From positions 90,060-154,059 of the forward strand of contig CAJXUD010000010.1 in NCBI GenBank assembly GCA_913061415.1: a stretch of 64,000 nucleotides of DNA. Direction: 5' to 3'. Below the pieces are notes generated by a model. That model saw only the letters and a list, made by a program, of their open reading frames with translations. It was not told where the DNA came from and did no database searches. Below, one piece after another: positions 1 to 7,880 of this stretch. The DNA is from an uncultured Oleispira sp. (lineage in GTDB: Bacteria > Pseudomonadota > Gammaproteobacteria > Pseudomonadales > Oceanobacteraceae). Numbering within the stretch: position 1 is the stretch's first letter; each line of letters starts with the position of its first letter. Position numbers and translations under genes: made by a program.

Positions 1-1
1 A

Positions 2-574
2 GTTGGCCCTGGAATTCTGAGTGGAGACCGTCTAGCTTTATCATGGATTCCCCCCTCTATTGACCTTACGTATCCACCATTCACTCCAGGCGATCCAAGC
101 CCTATTTTTCCGAGTATAACCACCGATTGTACGGGGGCAACGTTTCCAGGATTTTCACCAAATACAACGATCATCAATACTTTCTGGGTAAGCCTTGATC
201 CCCTTACACAGACTAACTCTTTGTTTTGCCAAGGCCGCCTATATAATAACGTCACCGAAACAATCATACCGCCTGCAGGGGCTGCTCAAGTCATTGCTAA
301 CGGCGTTGAAGCGATACATTTCTTATACGGAGAAGCCACTAACCTAGCATCTGATGATGTAACGCGTTATGTCAATGCTAATGAAGTGAATGACTGGAAC
401 AGAGTTTTTGCAATAAAGGTATCGGTAATGACACGTTCTCTTGGCGATATCACAAACTTTGTCAGCACTAAACAGTACGTCATGTTGGACTCAGATATTT
501 ACACTTTTACTGACGCCATCAATCGCCAAGTCTTCAGCTCAACCTTTTTCATTCCTAATCGTGGAGAAGAATAA
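2..574 (+). CDS. pilW: PilW-type minor pilin assembly protein, 3' part
   Basis: The frame is open from the left window edge (frame starting at base 2) to a TAA at 572-574, giving about 190 residues of a protein whose N-terminus lies outside the window. It carries no recognisable catalytic motif. The call rests on position: the gene is followed after one base by a prepilin-like PilX gene and then by pilY1 and pilE, the fixed order fimU-pilV-pilW-pilX-pilY1-pilE of type IV pilus operons. PilW is a minor pseudopilin that helps prime pilus assembly in the inner membrane and pilus tip. The visible part is the C-terminal globular domain, with Cys residues near its start (DCTGATF, LFCQGR) that could form a disulfide. 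The prepilin cleavage site cannot be seen, so the exact family name is an inference from context. Confidence 0.72.
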   Translation, partial: VGPGILSGDRLALSWIPPSIDLTYPPFTPGDPSPIFPSITTDCTGATFPGFSPNTTIINTFWVSLDPLTQTNSLFCQGRLYNNVTETIIPPAGAAQVIANGVEAIHFLYGEATNLASDDVTRYVNANEVNDWNRVFAIKVSVMTRSLGDITNFVSTKQYVMLDSDIYTFTDAINRQVFSSTFFIPNRGEE

Positions 575-575
575 T

Positions 576-1124
576 ATGAAGTATTCATCGGTACAAAAAC
601 AATCAGGGGCGGTATTAGCGATTAGTCTTGTACTTTTATCGGCTATTACATTGCTTGCGGCAATGAATATGCAACGCGCTGGCCTGCAGACTCGTATTAC
701 TTCTAATATATTTCACAAAGAAGAAACCTTTAATACGGTATTGAGTGATCAAGATAGCTGGTACTTTGATTTATCAAACAGGAATCTAGGCGATCCTATT
801 CTTAGCGCCCCTATAAGACAGTTCAACCTCGATAATGGTACTAAAAATTATACACCTGTTGCTTTAACTCCACTCAACCCATCGGGATCCAGCATACAAA
901 TACAGGTTGATAATCAACTAATTATGACAGAAGCGGTCAGAGGCCAAAATTCTTTGGCAGAAGGCGACGAAGCAGGAAATCGAGTTTTATTTCGTTATCA
1001 CCTATGGTCAAGAGGTGATATCGCTGGTCGCACAGTTGATAGCTCTACCTCTCAATATCAAGTCTCTGGCATAAGCTTTCCTGCTTTAGATTCCAGTAAA
1101 AATTCACTCTATTCACCACCTTAG
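576..1124 (+). CDS. pilX: PilX-type minor pilin
   Basis: A 182-residue protein. An ATG at 576 is preferred over the upstream in-frame start at 441 because it follows the pilW stop by one base, is preceded by a GGAGAAGA ribosome-binding site, and gives a PilX-like N-terminus. Residues 1-12 are a short basic leader (MKYSSVQKQSGA). They are followed by a hydrophobic helix of about 20 residues (VLAISLVLLSAITLLAAM) and the NMQRAGLQTRI segment that resembles PilX proteins. The usual Gly-Phe prepilin cleavage site is replaced by the QSGAVLAISLVLL pattern common in PilX. PilX is a minor pseudopilin thought to sit in the priming complex with PilV, PilW, FimU and PilE and to connect to PilY1. The gene is co-transcribed with its neighbours. 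Confidence 0.82.
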   Translation: MKYSSVQKQSGAVLAISLVLLSAITLLAAMNMQRAGLQTRITSNIFHKEETFNTVLSDQDSWYFDLSNRNLGDPILSAPIRQFNLDNGTKNYTPVALTPLNPSGSSIQIQVDNQLIMTEAVRGQNSLAEGDEAGNRVLFRYHLWSRGDIAGRTVDSSTSQYQVSGISFPALDSSKNSLYSPP

Positions 1125-1144
1125 CCCACAAAAGGATAAATCTA

Positions 1145-1498
1145 ATGAAATACCTATTTTCCATACTCGCCATTCTGTTTGCCTTTACAAGTCAAGCAGA
1201 TATCGTTTCCCGTGATTTAGTGGGGAAGGCAGCAGATATTCGCCTTACTGGCAATTATCAAGAAGAATCAGGACTTGGGCAGATCCAAGTTCTACTCTGC
1301 CCAACTTGCAACAATTACGAACTAACCATTACTCCTGAAACTGAAATTTCTAAGGATGGTAAAGCACTCAATCTTAATAAATTAAAAATGCATTTAAAGG
1401 CTAATGGACAAGCGCAGATGCGCTTACAATTCCATAAAAATAGAAAAACAATTTTCTATATCAGTCTTTTATCTCCAAATAAGGAGTATCTCCAATGA
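1145..1498 (+). CDS. small secreted protein of the pil operon (PilY2-like position)
   Basis: A 117-residue protein with an N-terminal signal peptide (MKYLFSILAILFAFTSQA, probable cleavage after SQA). The mature part is about 99 residues with one CPTC motif (CPTCNN) and a TPETEISKDGKALNLNKLK stretch reminiscent of small OB-like secreted domains. The stop overlaps the pilY1 start (ATGA at 1495-1498), so translation is probably coupled to pilY1. Pseudomonas has a small secreted protein of similar size, PilY2, but downstream of pilY1. Whether this is a relocated PilY2 equivalent cannot be decided by eye. It is clearly real: it has a ribosome-binding site (AAAGGA before 1145), tight spacing and a coherent secretory signal. 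Its function is unknown, though a role with PilY1 is likely from the coupling. Confidence 0.8.
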   Translation: MKYLFSILAILFAFTSQADIVSRDLVGKAADIRLTGNYQEESGLGQIQVLLCPTCNNYELTITPETEISKDGKALNLNKLKMHLKANGQAQMRLQFHKNRKTIFYISLLSPNKEYLQ

Positions 1499-4400
1499 AA
1501 AATCCTATTAAACGCTATCGCAGCGTAGCAACAACCGCTGCTCTAACATTATGGTGCTGCTTAGCTCAAGCAGACGACATCGAAATTTATCGAGGAACTC
1601 AATCAACGATTAAACCGGTATCCATGATGGTTATTGATACTTCCGGCAGTATGTCATACTGGGTCCGAGAAGAGGCCCCAGATTATATTCCAGGCACCAA
1701 CTATAAAGATTTATATCCAATAGATCCTGATGGCAATGTCATAAATTATATCGATCCTGAACTGTACTATTTTAATGACGACGACCACTCTGCGAGTGTA
1801 ATTTCAAGCAGCGATATAAATAGCCTAAACAATCATAAATTCCCAAAAGATGCCTTGAAGTGTGATGCAGCTCAAGCCAGTATACAAACTGAAGGATTTT
1901 ATGGCGATCAATTCAAGCGCTGGAACTCATCTAATTCAGTTTGGGATCCTTCATTATCTGAACTAAAGAGAGTTAAAGTGGGGCGGAGATACCGCTGGCG
2001 CTGGGTAGCTCCAGAAACTCCACGAGGTGATGCTAACGACGTAAGCGCAATTATTGATTGTAAAGCTGACGAAACTAACTCCTCCAATAAATACATTAAA
2101 GCTGACACAGGCCGGAGCAACCAATACTTATCATTTAAAGACGGTAGTTACTACGACGCTTGGAGTAATTACTTCCCATATATCTATAGCGGCAATTACA
2201 TTAACTACCTAATTTATAAAAATGAATATAAAGATGTCCTTATTGGTCCCCAAAAATCAAGAATGCAAATTACGAAAGAAGCGGCCACATCACTTGTTAA
2301 TACAACTGGCGGTATTCAGCTAGGTCTAGCGCGTTTCAATACATTTGGTAATGGCGGCATGATTGATATTGCAGCAGCCGACATAGAAAGTATTCGCAGT
2401 AACTTTACAACAACTATTGATAGATACCTTCCATGGAATGGTACGCCTCTTAGTGAAGCGTTTTATGAAACTGCACAATACCTCAGAGGTGGACCTGTTG
2501 CTTATGGAAAAGACTCTTCTGCTCGCTTTCAGTACTCAAACACAACACTTCTCAGAGAAAGTAATGGCTTTATTGATTACGATGATAACTCGAGACGTAC
2601 CTATACACAGTACAACCCAAGTGTCGCTTCATCTCGAGTAGGTAATACATACAAATCACCTATTAGTACAGCTTGTAACGCTACGAGTAACCTTGTACTT
2701 TTCACGGATGGCGACCCTTCTGATTCCGATACAAGCGCGAACGATGAAATTCGTGCTTTGTTAAAAGATGCCAACATCGATTTTCAAACAGAACCGGGTT
2801 TAAACGATTACGATAGAAGCGTCTTAACAAATAACTGTGATGGTCCAGGTAAGTGCGCTGAAGAACTTGCCTACTTTTTAGCCAATGTTGACCAGCGCCC
2901 ACAGCTGGCTGGCAAACAAACAATTAATACACATGTAATTGGTGGTTTCTTTGATGAGAATTCAGATGGTACCAGCCTTAATTATATGAAAAATATTGCT
3001 AAATATGGTCAGGGAACTTATGTTGCAGCGTCAGACAAAGATCAGATTGCCAAAGCATTCAGAACGGCCGTAACAGCAGGTCACGATAAGCCCGTTACCT
3101 TCGTTGCCCCAGCTGTATCGGTTAATTCATATAATAGCTTAGAGCACTTAGATAGCTTATTTTATGCCATGTTTGTACCGTCTACCAGCAACGACTGGAA
3201 AGGCAATCTTAAAAGCTATCGCTTAGCTCCAAATGGAACAGTTGTAGATGCAGAAGGTGACTCTGCCGTTGATACATCCAGCGGACGATTCAAAGAAGCT
3301 AGTCGAAGCTACTGGACGGAAAAAGGAACGACCGATGGCGAAAGCGTCTTAAAAGGTGGTGCCGCAGCTAACTTAACCAAAGAACTCAACATTCTAACGC
3401 ACCTAAGTGGATCTAAGACTGCACTCGATACGGCTTTAACCACCGATACAATCAGTAAAGATGTTCTTGGATTATCCAGCAATACAACTCCCGAGGAACA
3501 TTCTGCTCTTATTGACTGGCTTAACAGAAAAGAGGGGGAGGATACCCGCCTTCAAATGGAAGATCCTCTTCACAGCCGCCCAGTGGTTGTAAACTATGGC
3601 TACGACACAGATGCGTCTGGTAATGTTACTCCAAAAGGTGTCGTCTTTATGGGCACGAATAGCGGTTACTTACATGCTATCGATGCAGACAAGAATGAAT
3701 TTAAGGAATACTTCTCTTATATCCCTAAAGAGCTATTAGCCAATGCAGACCTGTATCAGTCTGCCGACCTATACGAACCAAAACCCTATGGCGTCGATGG
3801 ACCAATCAATTATTGGCATGTAGATGCGAATCAAAACTCCCAAGTTGATAACGGTGAAAAGGTCTATCTTTATTTCGGCTTACGTCGTGGTGGACGCCAC
3901 TACTACGCGCTTGATATCACAAATCCTGAAAAGCCTAAATTTCAATGGCAAATAAATGGTGGTCAAGGTGGTGATTTCGACAAAATGGGAGAATCTTGGT
4001 CTCCTATGTCATTAGCCAAAGTTAGGTGGGGTGACTCAGGAAAAACTAAAGTTGTTCTATTATTTGGCGGCGGCTACGATAATCAAGAAGATACTCGCGC
4101 TATTCGAGCACCTCATAGCATAGGGAACTCGGTCTATATGATAGATCCCGAGACAGGAGAACTACTATGGAGCGCAAGTAATTCTGGAGCAACAACTAAC
4201 CTTTCTGATATGACCAGCGCTATTACTAGTGAAATAAAAACCATTGATTTTGATGGCGATCAAATCACAGATTATTTCTTCGTGAGTGATTTGGGCGGTC
4301 GTATTTGGCGCTTTGATCTCAATGCAGAAATAACTGAAAGCATCAGCAAGTCAAACTTTGTTGCAGGTGCTGGTATGATTTTTGACGCCAACAATAATAG

Positions 4401-5112
4401 CGCTAACTATCAACGTTTTTATGATGCGCCTAGTGTTTCTTACTTCTATGATAAAGAGACAAAAGAGAAATTTCTGACCGTTTCAATTGGTTCAGGCTAT
4501 CGTGCGCATCCACTACAGGCGGCTGATCAAGATAGTTTCTATATTATTAAAGATCATAATATAGTTGCACCCCCTGCTACTTACGATACTTTGGATAGGG
4601 GAGATATGGTGGATATTCCCGCTACTGCAACAAGCACGGCATACTCACCTAAAGGGTGGAAGTATGATCTTACTACAGGTGAAAAAGTGCTTTCTCCCTC
4701 TTTAACGGCAAATGGACATATGTATTTCACCACATTCTCTCCTAAATCCATTGCAAATACAGTTGCTGGCTGTAATGCGGATATTGGTAATGCAAAAGCC
4801 TATGCCATTGCCTTTAACCCGTCGGCACCTGAAATATCGTCTGAAACTATTATTAGTGACGGCCCACCTCCCGCCCCTATTGAGTTAACGACAGGGGGCG
4901 GTGGGCAGAAGGAATTTTGCTTGGACAACCCTAGCCATGAAAGCTGTCAGCCAGAAGAAGAGGATGAAGACTGTGAAGATACAAACTCTTGCCCACCACC
5001 AAAACCTGAGTGTGAAGCCTCAGTCTCTGTGATTCTAAGTGGTACCAGTGTCATTGCAGGCGGATCTGATCAGTGCGAGTTGCTCAAAAGAAACTTTTGG
5101 CGATCGCTATAA
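1495..5112 (+). CDS. pilY1: PilY1 type IV pilus tip adhesin and biogenesis factor
   Basis: A 1205-residue protein with a signal peptide (about residues 1-26, ending CLAQA). The N-terminal half contains a von Willebrand A-like segment starting with MMVIDTSGSMSYW, whose DTSGS is the metal-ion-dependent adhesion motif, and a later LVLFTDGDPSD. The C-terminal half (from about residue 690, RPVVVNYGYD) is the PilC/PilY beta-propeller, with the typical PPK/FMGTNSGYLHAID and YYALDITNPEKP motifs. Two Asp-rich loops (VDANQNSQVDNGE and IDFDGDQITDYFF) look like the calcium-binding loops known in PilY1. The C-terminus ends in a Cys-rich, acidic, Pro-rich tail. PilY1 acts at the pilus tip in adhesion, pilus extension/retraction balance and surface sensing. 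The start overlaps the preceding small gene. Length is in the family range. Confidence 0.95.
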   Translation: MKNPIKRYRSVATTAALTLWCCLAQADDIEIYRGTQSTIKPVSMMVIDTSGSMSYWVREEAPDYIPGTNYKDLYPIDPDGNVINYIDPELYYFNDDDHSASVISSSDINSLNNHKFPKDALKCDAAQASIQTEGFYGDQFKRWNSSNSVWDPSLSELKRVKVGRRYRWRWVAPETPRGDANDVSAIIDCKADETNSSNKYIKADTGRSNQYLSFKDGSYYDAWSNYFPYIYSGNYINYLIYKNEYKDVLIGPQKSRMQITKEAATSLVNTTGGIQLGLARFNTFGNGGMIDIAAADIESIRSNFTTTIDRYLPWNGTPLSEAFYETAQYLRGGPVAYGKDSSARFQYSNTTLLRESNGFIDYDDNSRRTYTQYNPSVASSRVGNTYKSPISTACNATSNLVLFTDGDPSDSDTSANDEIRALLKDANIDFQTEPGLNDYDRSVLTNNCDGPGKCAEELAYFLANVDQRPQLAGKQTINTHVIGGFFDENSDGTSLNYMKNIAKYGQGTYVAASDKDQIAKAFRTAVTAGHDKPVTFVAPAVSVNSYNSLEHLDSLFYAMFVPSTSNDWKGNLKSYRLAPNGTVVDAEGDSAVDTSSGRFKEASRSYWTEKGTTDGESVLKGGAAANLTKELNILTHLSGSKTALDTALTTDTISKDVLGLSSNTTPEEHSALIDWLNRKEGEDTRLQMEDPLHSRPVVVNYGYDTDASGNVTPKGVVFMGTNSGYLHAIDADKNEFKEYFSYIPKELLANADLYQSADLYEPKPYGVDGPINYWHVDANQNSQVDNGEKVYLYFGLRRGGRHYYALDITNPEKPKFQWQINGGQGGDFDKMGESWSPMSLAKVRWGDSGKTKVVLLFGGGYDNQEDTRAIRAPHSIGNSVYMIDPETGELLWSASNSGATTNLSDMTSAITSEIKTIDFDGDQITDYFFVSDLGGRIWRFDLNAEITESISKSNFVAGAGMIFDANNNSANYQRFYDAPSVSYFYDKETKEKFLTVSIGSGYRAHPLQAADQDSFYIIKDHNIVAPPATYDTLDRGDMVDIPATATSTAYSPKGWKYDLTTGEKVLSPSLTANGHMYFTTFSPKSIANTVAGCNADIGNAKAYAIAFNPSAPEISSETIISDGPPPAPIELTTGGGGQKEFCLDNPSHESCQPEEEDEDCEDTNSCPPPKPECEASVSVILSGTSVIAGGSDQCELLKRNFWRSL

Positions 5113-5131
5113 GCAATAGCATAATTTATAA

Positions 5132-5181
5132 CCCATAACAGCAAGCCCCATAGCAACTCAATACCTTGAGCTGTTATGGGG
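5132..5181 (+). promoter_or_regulatory. pair of mutually exclusive hairpins between pilY1 and pilE
   Basis: Two stems compete for the same right arm. The strand at 5146-5161 (CCCCATAGCAACTCAA) pairs with 5166-5181 with 14 of 16 matches and a 4-base loop. The strand at 5132-5142 (CCCATAACAGC) is a perfect 11-base complement of 5170-5180. Only one can form at a time. No clear U-run follows, so this may be a processing or attenuation element that sets pilE levels relative to pilY1 rather than a full terminator. Confidence 0.55.
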
Positions 5182-5201
5182 CATTTTGCAGTAGGCTAAA
5201 A

Positions 5202-5720
5202 ATGAAACAACGCGGTTTTACCTTAATTGAACTAATGATAGTAGTTGCTATTATTGGCATTCTTGCAAGTGTAGTAATGCCCAGCTACCGAAATTATATA
5301 TTAGAGAGTCAGCGTGAAGATACGATGACAAAACTTTTACAAGTAGTGCAACTTCAAGAGCGTTTCTATCTCAATAACGCCAGATACGCACCGGCAATGG
5401 TAGACCTCAACTATGATGTTGACGCACTCGGCCAATGGGTCATAACCTACAATGGAATCAATACCTATGGGGTTCGTATTGGCCAGTGCGATGATGGGGT
5501 CATCTATCCTGATAATCCACCCGCGACAGAGTGCTTTATTGCGATAGCGACACCGATTAGTGGAGATGCTGGTGAGGACGCATTTATGGGACTTCTAGCT
5601 GCTGATAATCGTGGGCGTAAAGTGTGGGACTTCAATAAATTGGTTATCCGAGACTGGGATGGTAATGATTTACTTGATGCAAGATGCCCTGAATGCATTC
5701 TGGCTCGCAATACCTATTAG
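5202..5720 (+). CDS. pilE: PilE minor type IV pilin
   Basis: A 172-residue type IV prepilin. The ATG at 5202 is chosen because it gives a short leader, MKQRG, directly followed by [24 protein letters not shown], the canonical prepilin peptidase site (cleavage and methylation at G^F) with Glu5 of the mature pilin conserved. The upstream TTG at 5166 would put the hairpin into the coding region. The mature domain has paired Cys residues (GQCDDG, TECF, RCPEC). PilE is a minor pilin that joins the priming complex at the pilus base or tip and couples with PilY1. It is the last gene of the operon, is convergent with ispH, and is followed by a strong hairpin. Confidence 0.92.
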   Translation: MKQRGFTLIELMIVVAIIGILASVVMPSYRNYILESQREDTMTKLLQVVQLQERFYLNNARYAPAMVDLNYDVDALGQWVITYNGINTYGVRIGQCDDGVIYPDNPPATECFIAIATPISGDAGEDAFMGLLAADNRGRKVWDFNKLVIRDWDGNDLLDARCPECILARNTY

Positions 5721-5747
5721 AATTAGCAATCTATTTACTATGTACTC

Positions 5748-5779
5748 TTAACTCAGAGCGAATTATTGCTCTGAGTTAA
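5748..5779. terminator. hairpin between convergent pilE and ispH
   Basis: A perfect 12-base-pair stem (TTAACTCAGAGC and its complement) with an 8-base loop lies exactly in the short convergent gap between the pilE stop and the ispH stop. There is no strong U-run on either side, so it is called a terminator mainly from position and symmetry. It could serve both strands. Confidence 0.6.
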
Positions 5780-5783
5780 CCAA

Positions 5784-6728
5784 TCAAACCTCAACCAACC
5801 TCAACTCTTTCGGCAAAGAAAACACAACATTCTCTTCTTGTCCCTGCAGCTCTTCTGGCACTTCGCCGCCCCATTCTTTCAAGCGATCCACTACAGATTG
5901 CACAAGGATTTCAGGAGCAGAAGCGCCAGCGGTAATACCAATACTTTCAATACCCTCTAACCATTCTTTTTGAATCTCTTCAGCGTTATCAATTAAGTAC
6001 GCTTTTGCCCCCATGCGCTCGCCCAGTTCGCGCAAGCGGTTGGAGTTAGAACTGTTCGGCGAACCCACCACCAATAACAACTCTGTGCCTGTCGCTAATA
6101 CTTTTACCGCGTCTTGGCGGTTTTGAGTGGCGTAGCAAATATCATCTTTGCGTGGGCCTTCTATTTTTTCAAACTTGGCGCGTAAGGCTTCAATGACTTT
6201 CGCGGTATCATCCATTGAAAGCGTAGTTTGGGTGACGTAATAAAGTGCTTCTGGGTTTTCAACTTCTAGTGCGGCAACATCTTCTTCATCTTCGACTAGA
6301 TAAATATTTCCGCCATTAGAGTGATCATACTGCCCCATGGTCCCTTCAACTTCTGGATGGCCTTTATGGCCAATCAGAATACATTCACTGCCGTCGGCAC
6401 TGTAGCGGCTAACTTCTAAATGTACTTTCGTCACAAGCGGGCAGGTTGCATCAAATACTTTCAAGCCACGAGCGGTTGCTTCGTTACGCACGGTTTGTGA
6501 TACACCATGAGCTGAGAAAATCACGATACTGTCATCAGGTACTTCATGAAGCTCATCAACAAATACTGCACCGCGGTCCCGTAAACCATTCACCACAAAT
6601 TTGTTATGCACCACTTCATGGCGAACATAAATAGGCGGCTCGAATAAATCCAAAGCACGATTTACGATATCAATTGCGCGATCAACACCCGCGCAAAAAC
6701 CACGAGGGTTCGCCATTTTAATTTTCAT
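5784..6728 (-). CDS. ispH: 4-hydroxy-3-methylbut-2-enyl diphosphate reductase
   Basis: A 314-residue IspH (LytB), the last enzyme of the MEP isoprenoid pathway, which reduces HMBPP to IPP and DMAPP in the cytosol. The three Cys ligands of the iron-sulfur cluster are visible at residues 12 (RGFCAGV), 96 (ATCPLV) and 198 (DICYATQ). The substrate-binding His residues 41 (VVHNK), 74 (SAHGV) and 124 with Glu126 (KGHPEVEG) are also visible. The length is normal. It abuts fkpB (the fkpB stop lies directly next to the ispH start), in the conserved order ileS-lspA-fkpB-ispH. Confidence 0.97.
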   Translation of the reverse strand: MKIKMANPRGFCAGVDRAIDIVNRALDLFEPPIYVRHEVVHNKFVVNGLRDRGAVFVDELHEVPDDSIVIFSAHGVSQTVRNEATARGLKVFDATCPLVTKVHLEVSRYSADGSECILIGHKGHPEVEGTMGQYDHSNGGNIYLVEDEEDVAALEVENPEALYYVTQTTLSMDDTAKVIEALRAKFEKIEGPRKDDICYATQNRQDAVKVLATGTELLLVVGSPNSSNSNRLRELGERMGAKAYLIDNAEEIQKEWLEGIESIGITAGASAPEILVQSVVDRLKEWGGEVPEELQGQEENVVFSLPKELRLVEV

Positions 6729-7214
6729 TTATGCTTCTGCCCAGTCTGCATCAGTCACGGAAAGAATCTGAACTTCAAACTCTAAATCTTTACCTGCCAA
6801 CGGGTGATTAAAATCAACTGTTACATAATCACCTTCAATAGATTTAATCACACCCGGCAATTCTGCTTTAGCCGCATCGGCAAACGATACCACCAATCCT
6901 GGCGACAACGGCATATCAACAGCAAAGCTAGAGCGCTTCATTTCTTGAATATTCTGAGGGTTTGTTTGACCAAACGCTTTTTCAGCAGGCACAGTAAAGG
7001 TTTTATGATCGCCTGTTGTTAGGCCAATTAAGAATTCTTCAAAGCCCGGTAATAAATTACCATCGCCTAATACAAACTCAGCAGGTTTTGCATTAAAGGT
7101 TGAATCAACTTCGTCTTTTTTACGCGTGCCATCCGTTGCAATGCCGTCCATGCGTAATGCAAAATGCATTGAAACTTTTGAATCAGCAGCAATCGTTTGA
7201 ATAGAATGAGACAT
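6729..7214 (-). CDS. fkpB: FKBP-type peptidyl-prolyl isomerase (FkpB/SlpA)
   Basis: A 161-residue SlyD-like FKBP. It begins with a beta strand (VSMHFALRMDGIATDG), followed by FNAKPAEFVLGDGNLLPGFEEFLIGLTTGDHKTFTVPAEKAFG. This is the split FKBP core with the inserted-in-flap domain, and a second FKBP strand (VTVDFNHPLAGKDLEFEVQI) closes it. FkpB is a cytosolic prolyl isomerase and chaperone. No His-rich metal-binding tail is present, which separates it from SlyD. It lies between lspA (12-base gap) and ispH (0-base gap), as in many gammaproteobacteria. Confidence 0.93.
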   Translation of the reverse strand: MSHSIQTIAADSKVSMHFALRMDGIATDGTRKKDEVDSTFNAKPAEFVLGDGNLLPGFEEFLIGLTTGDHKTFTVPAEKAFGQTNPQNIQEMKRSSFAVDMPLSPGLVVSFADAAKAELPGVIKSIEGDYVTVDFNHPLAGKDLEFEVQILSVTDADWAEA

Positions 7215-7226
7215 TATTCGTTACCT

Positions 7227-7772
7227 TTATTCTTTATCGGTAGAGGACAAAACAGCGGCTGCTTTCGCAGCGGCTTTTTCTCGACGTGCTTCAAATACCA
7301 CATCAAGGCCTAGCATAATCGCACCAACGGTAATAGCGCTGTCGGCAATGTTAAAAGCAGGGAAATAAGAACCTGACCAATGAATTGAAATAAAATCAAT
7401 GACATGGCCATACACTAAGCGATCAAATAGATTACCTAGTGCGCCGCCTAAAATAAGGGTTAGCGCAACCGCCATCCACTTATTTGCGCGTGGTAATTTA
7501 TGCAGCCAGCTGATTAACATCACGCTAACGCCTACGGCTATCGCAGTAAAAAACCAACGCTGCCAGCCATCTTCACCGGCAAGAAAGCTAAACGCTGCGC
7601 CAGGGTTATAAAGCAGTGTTAAATCAAATACCGGAAATACCGGCACAGGCTGACCATAGGTTAAAAAGTTTTCGGCAAGTTGCTTGGTAATCAGGTCGAA
7701 CGCAATCACGAAGACAGATAACCACAACCAAATCAGGGCGGAGGGTTCCCCAGCCTTTCGTTCTTGATTCAT
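7227..7772 (-). CDS. lspA: lipoprotein signal peptidase II
   Basis: A 181-residue inner-membrane aspartic peptidase that cleaves the signal peptide of prolipoproteins after lipidation. Four membrane segments are visible (for example IWLWLSVFVIAFDLI and WFFTAIAVGVSVMLISWL). The catalytic Asp motifs GALGNLFDRL and FNIADSAI are both present, as is the VIDFISIHW loop. The C-terminal tail is a little longer and Ala/Lys-rich. It is the third gene of the ribF-ileS-lspA-fkpB-ispH cluster. Several lipoproteins in this window are potential substrates. Confidence 0.96.
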   Translation of the reverse strand: MNQERKAGEPSALIWLWLSVFVIAFDLITKQLAENFLTYGQPVPVFPVFDLTLLYNPGAAFSFLAGEDGWQRWFFTAIAVGVSVMLISWLHKLPRANKWMAVALTLILGGALGNLFDRLVYGHVIDFISIHWSGSYFPAFNIADSAITVGAIMLGLDVVFEARREKAAAKAAAVLSSTDKE

Positions 7773-7880
7773 GCTAAATTACTCAATTTTTTTGTACTGA
7801 TTGACGTGACTTTTTAATCACGCCAATCATTCACTATTTATCGGCATGCTTAGCAAACTAAACACGACACACAATAAATG

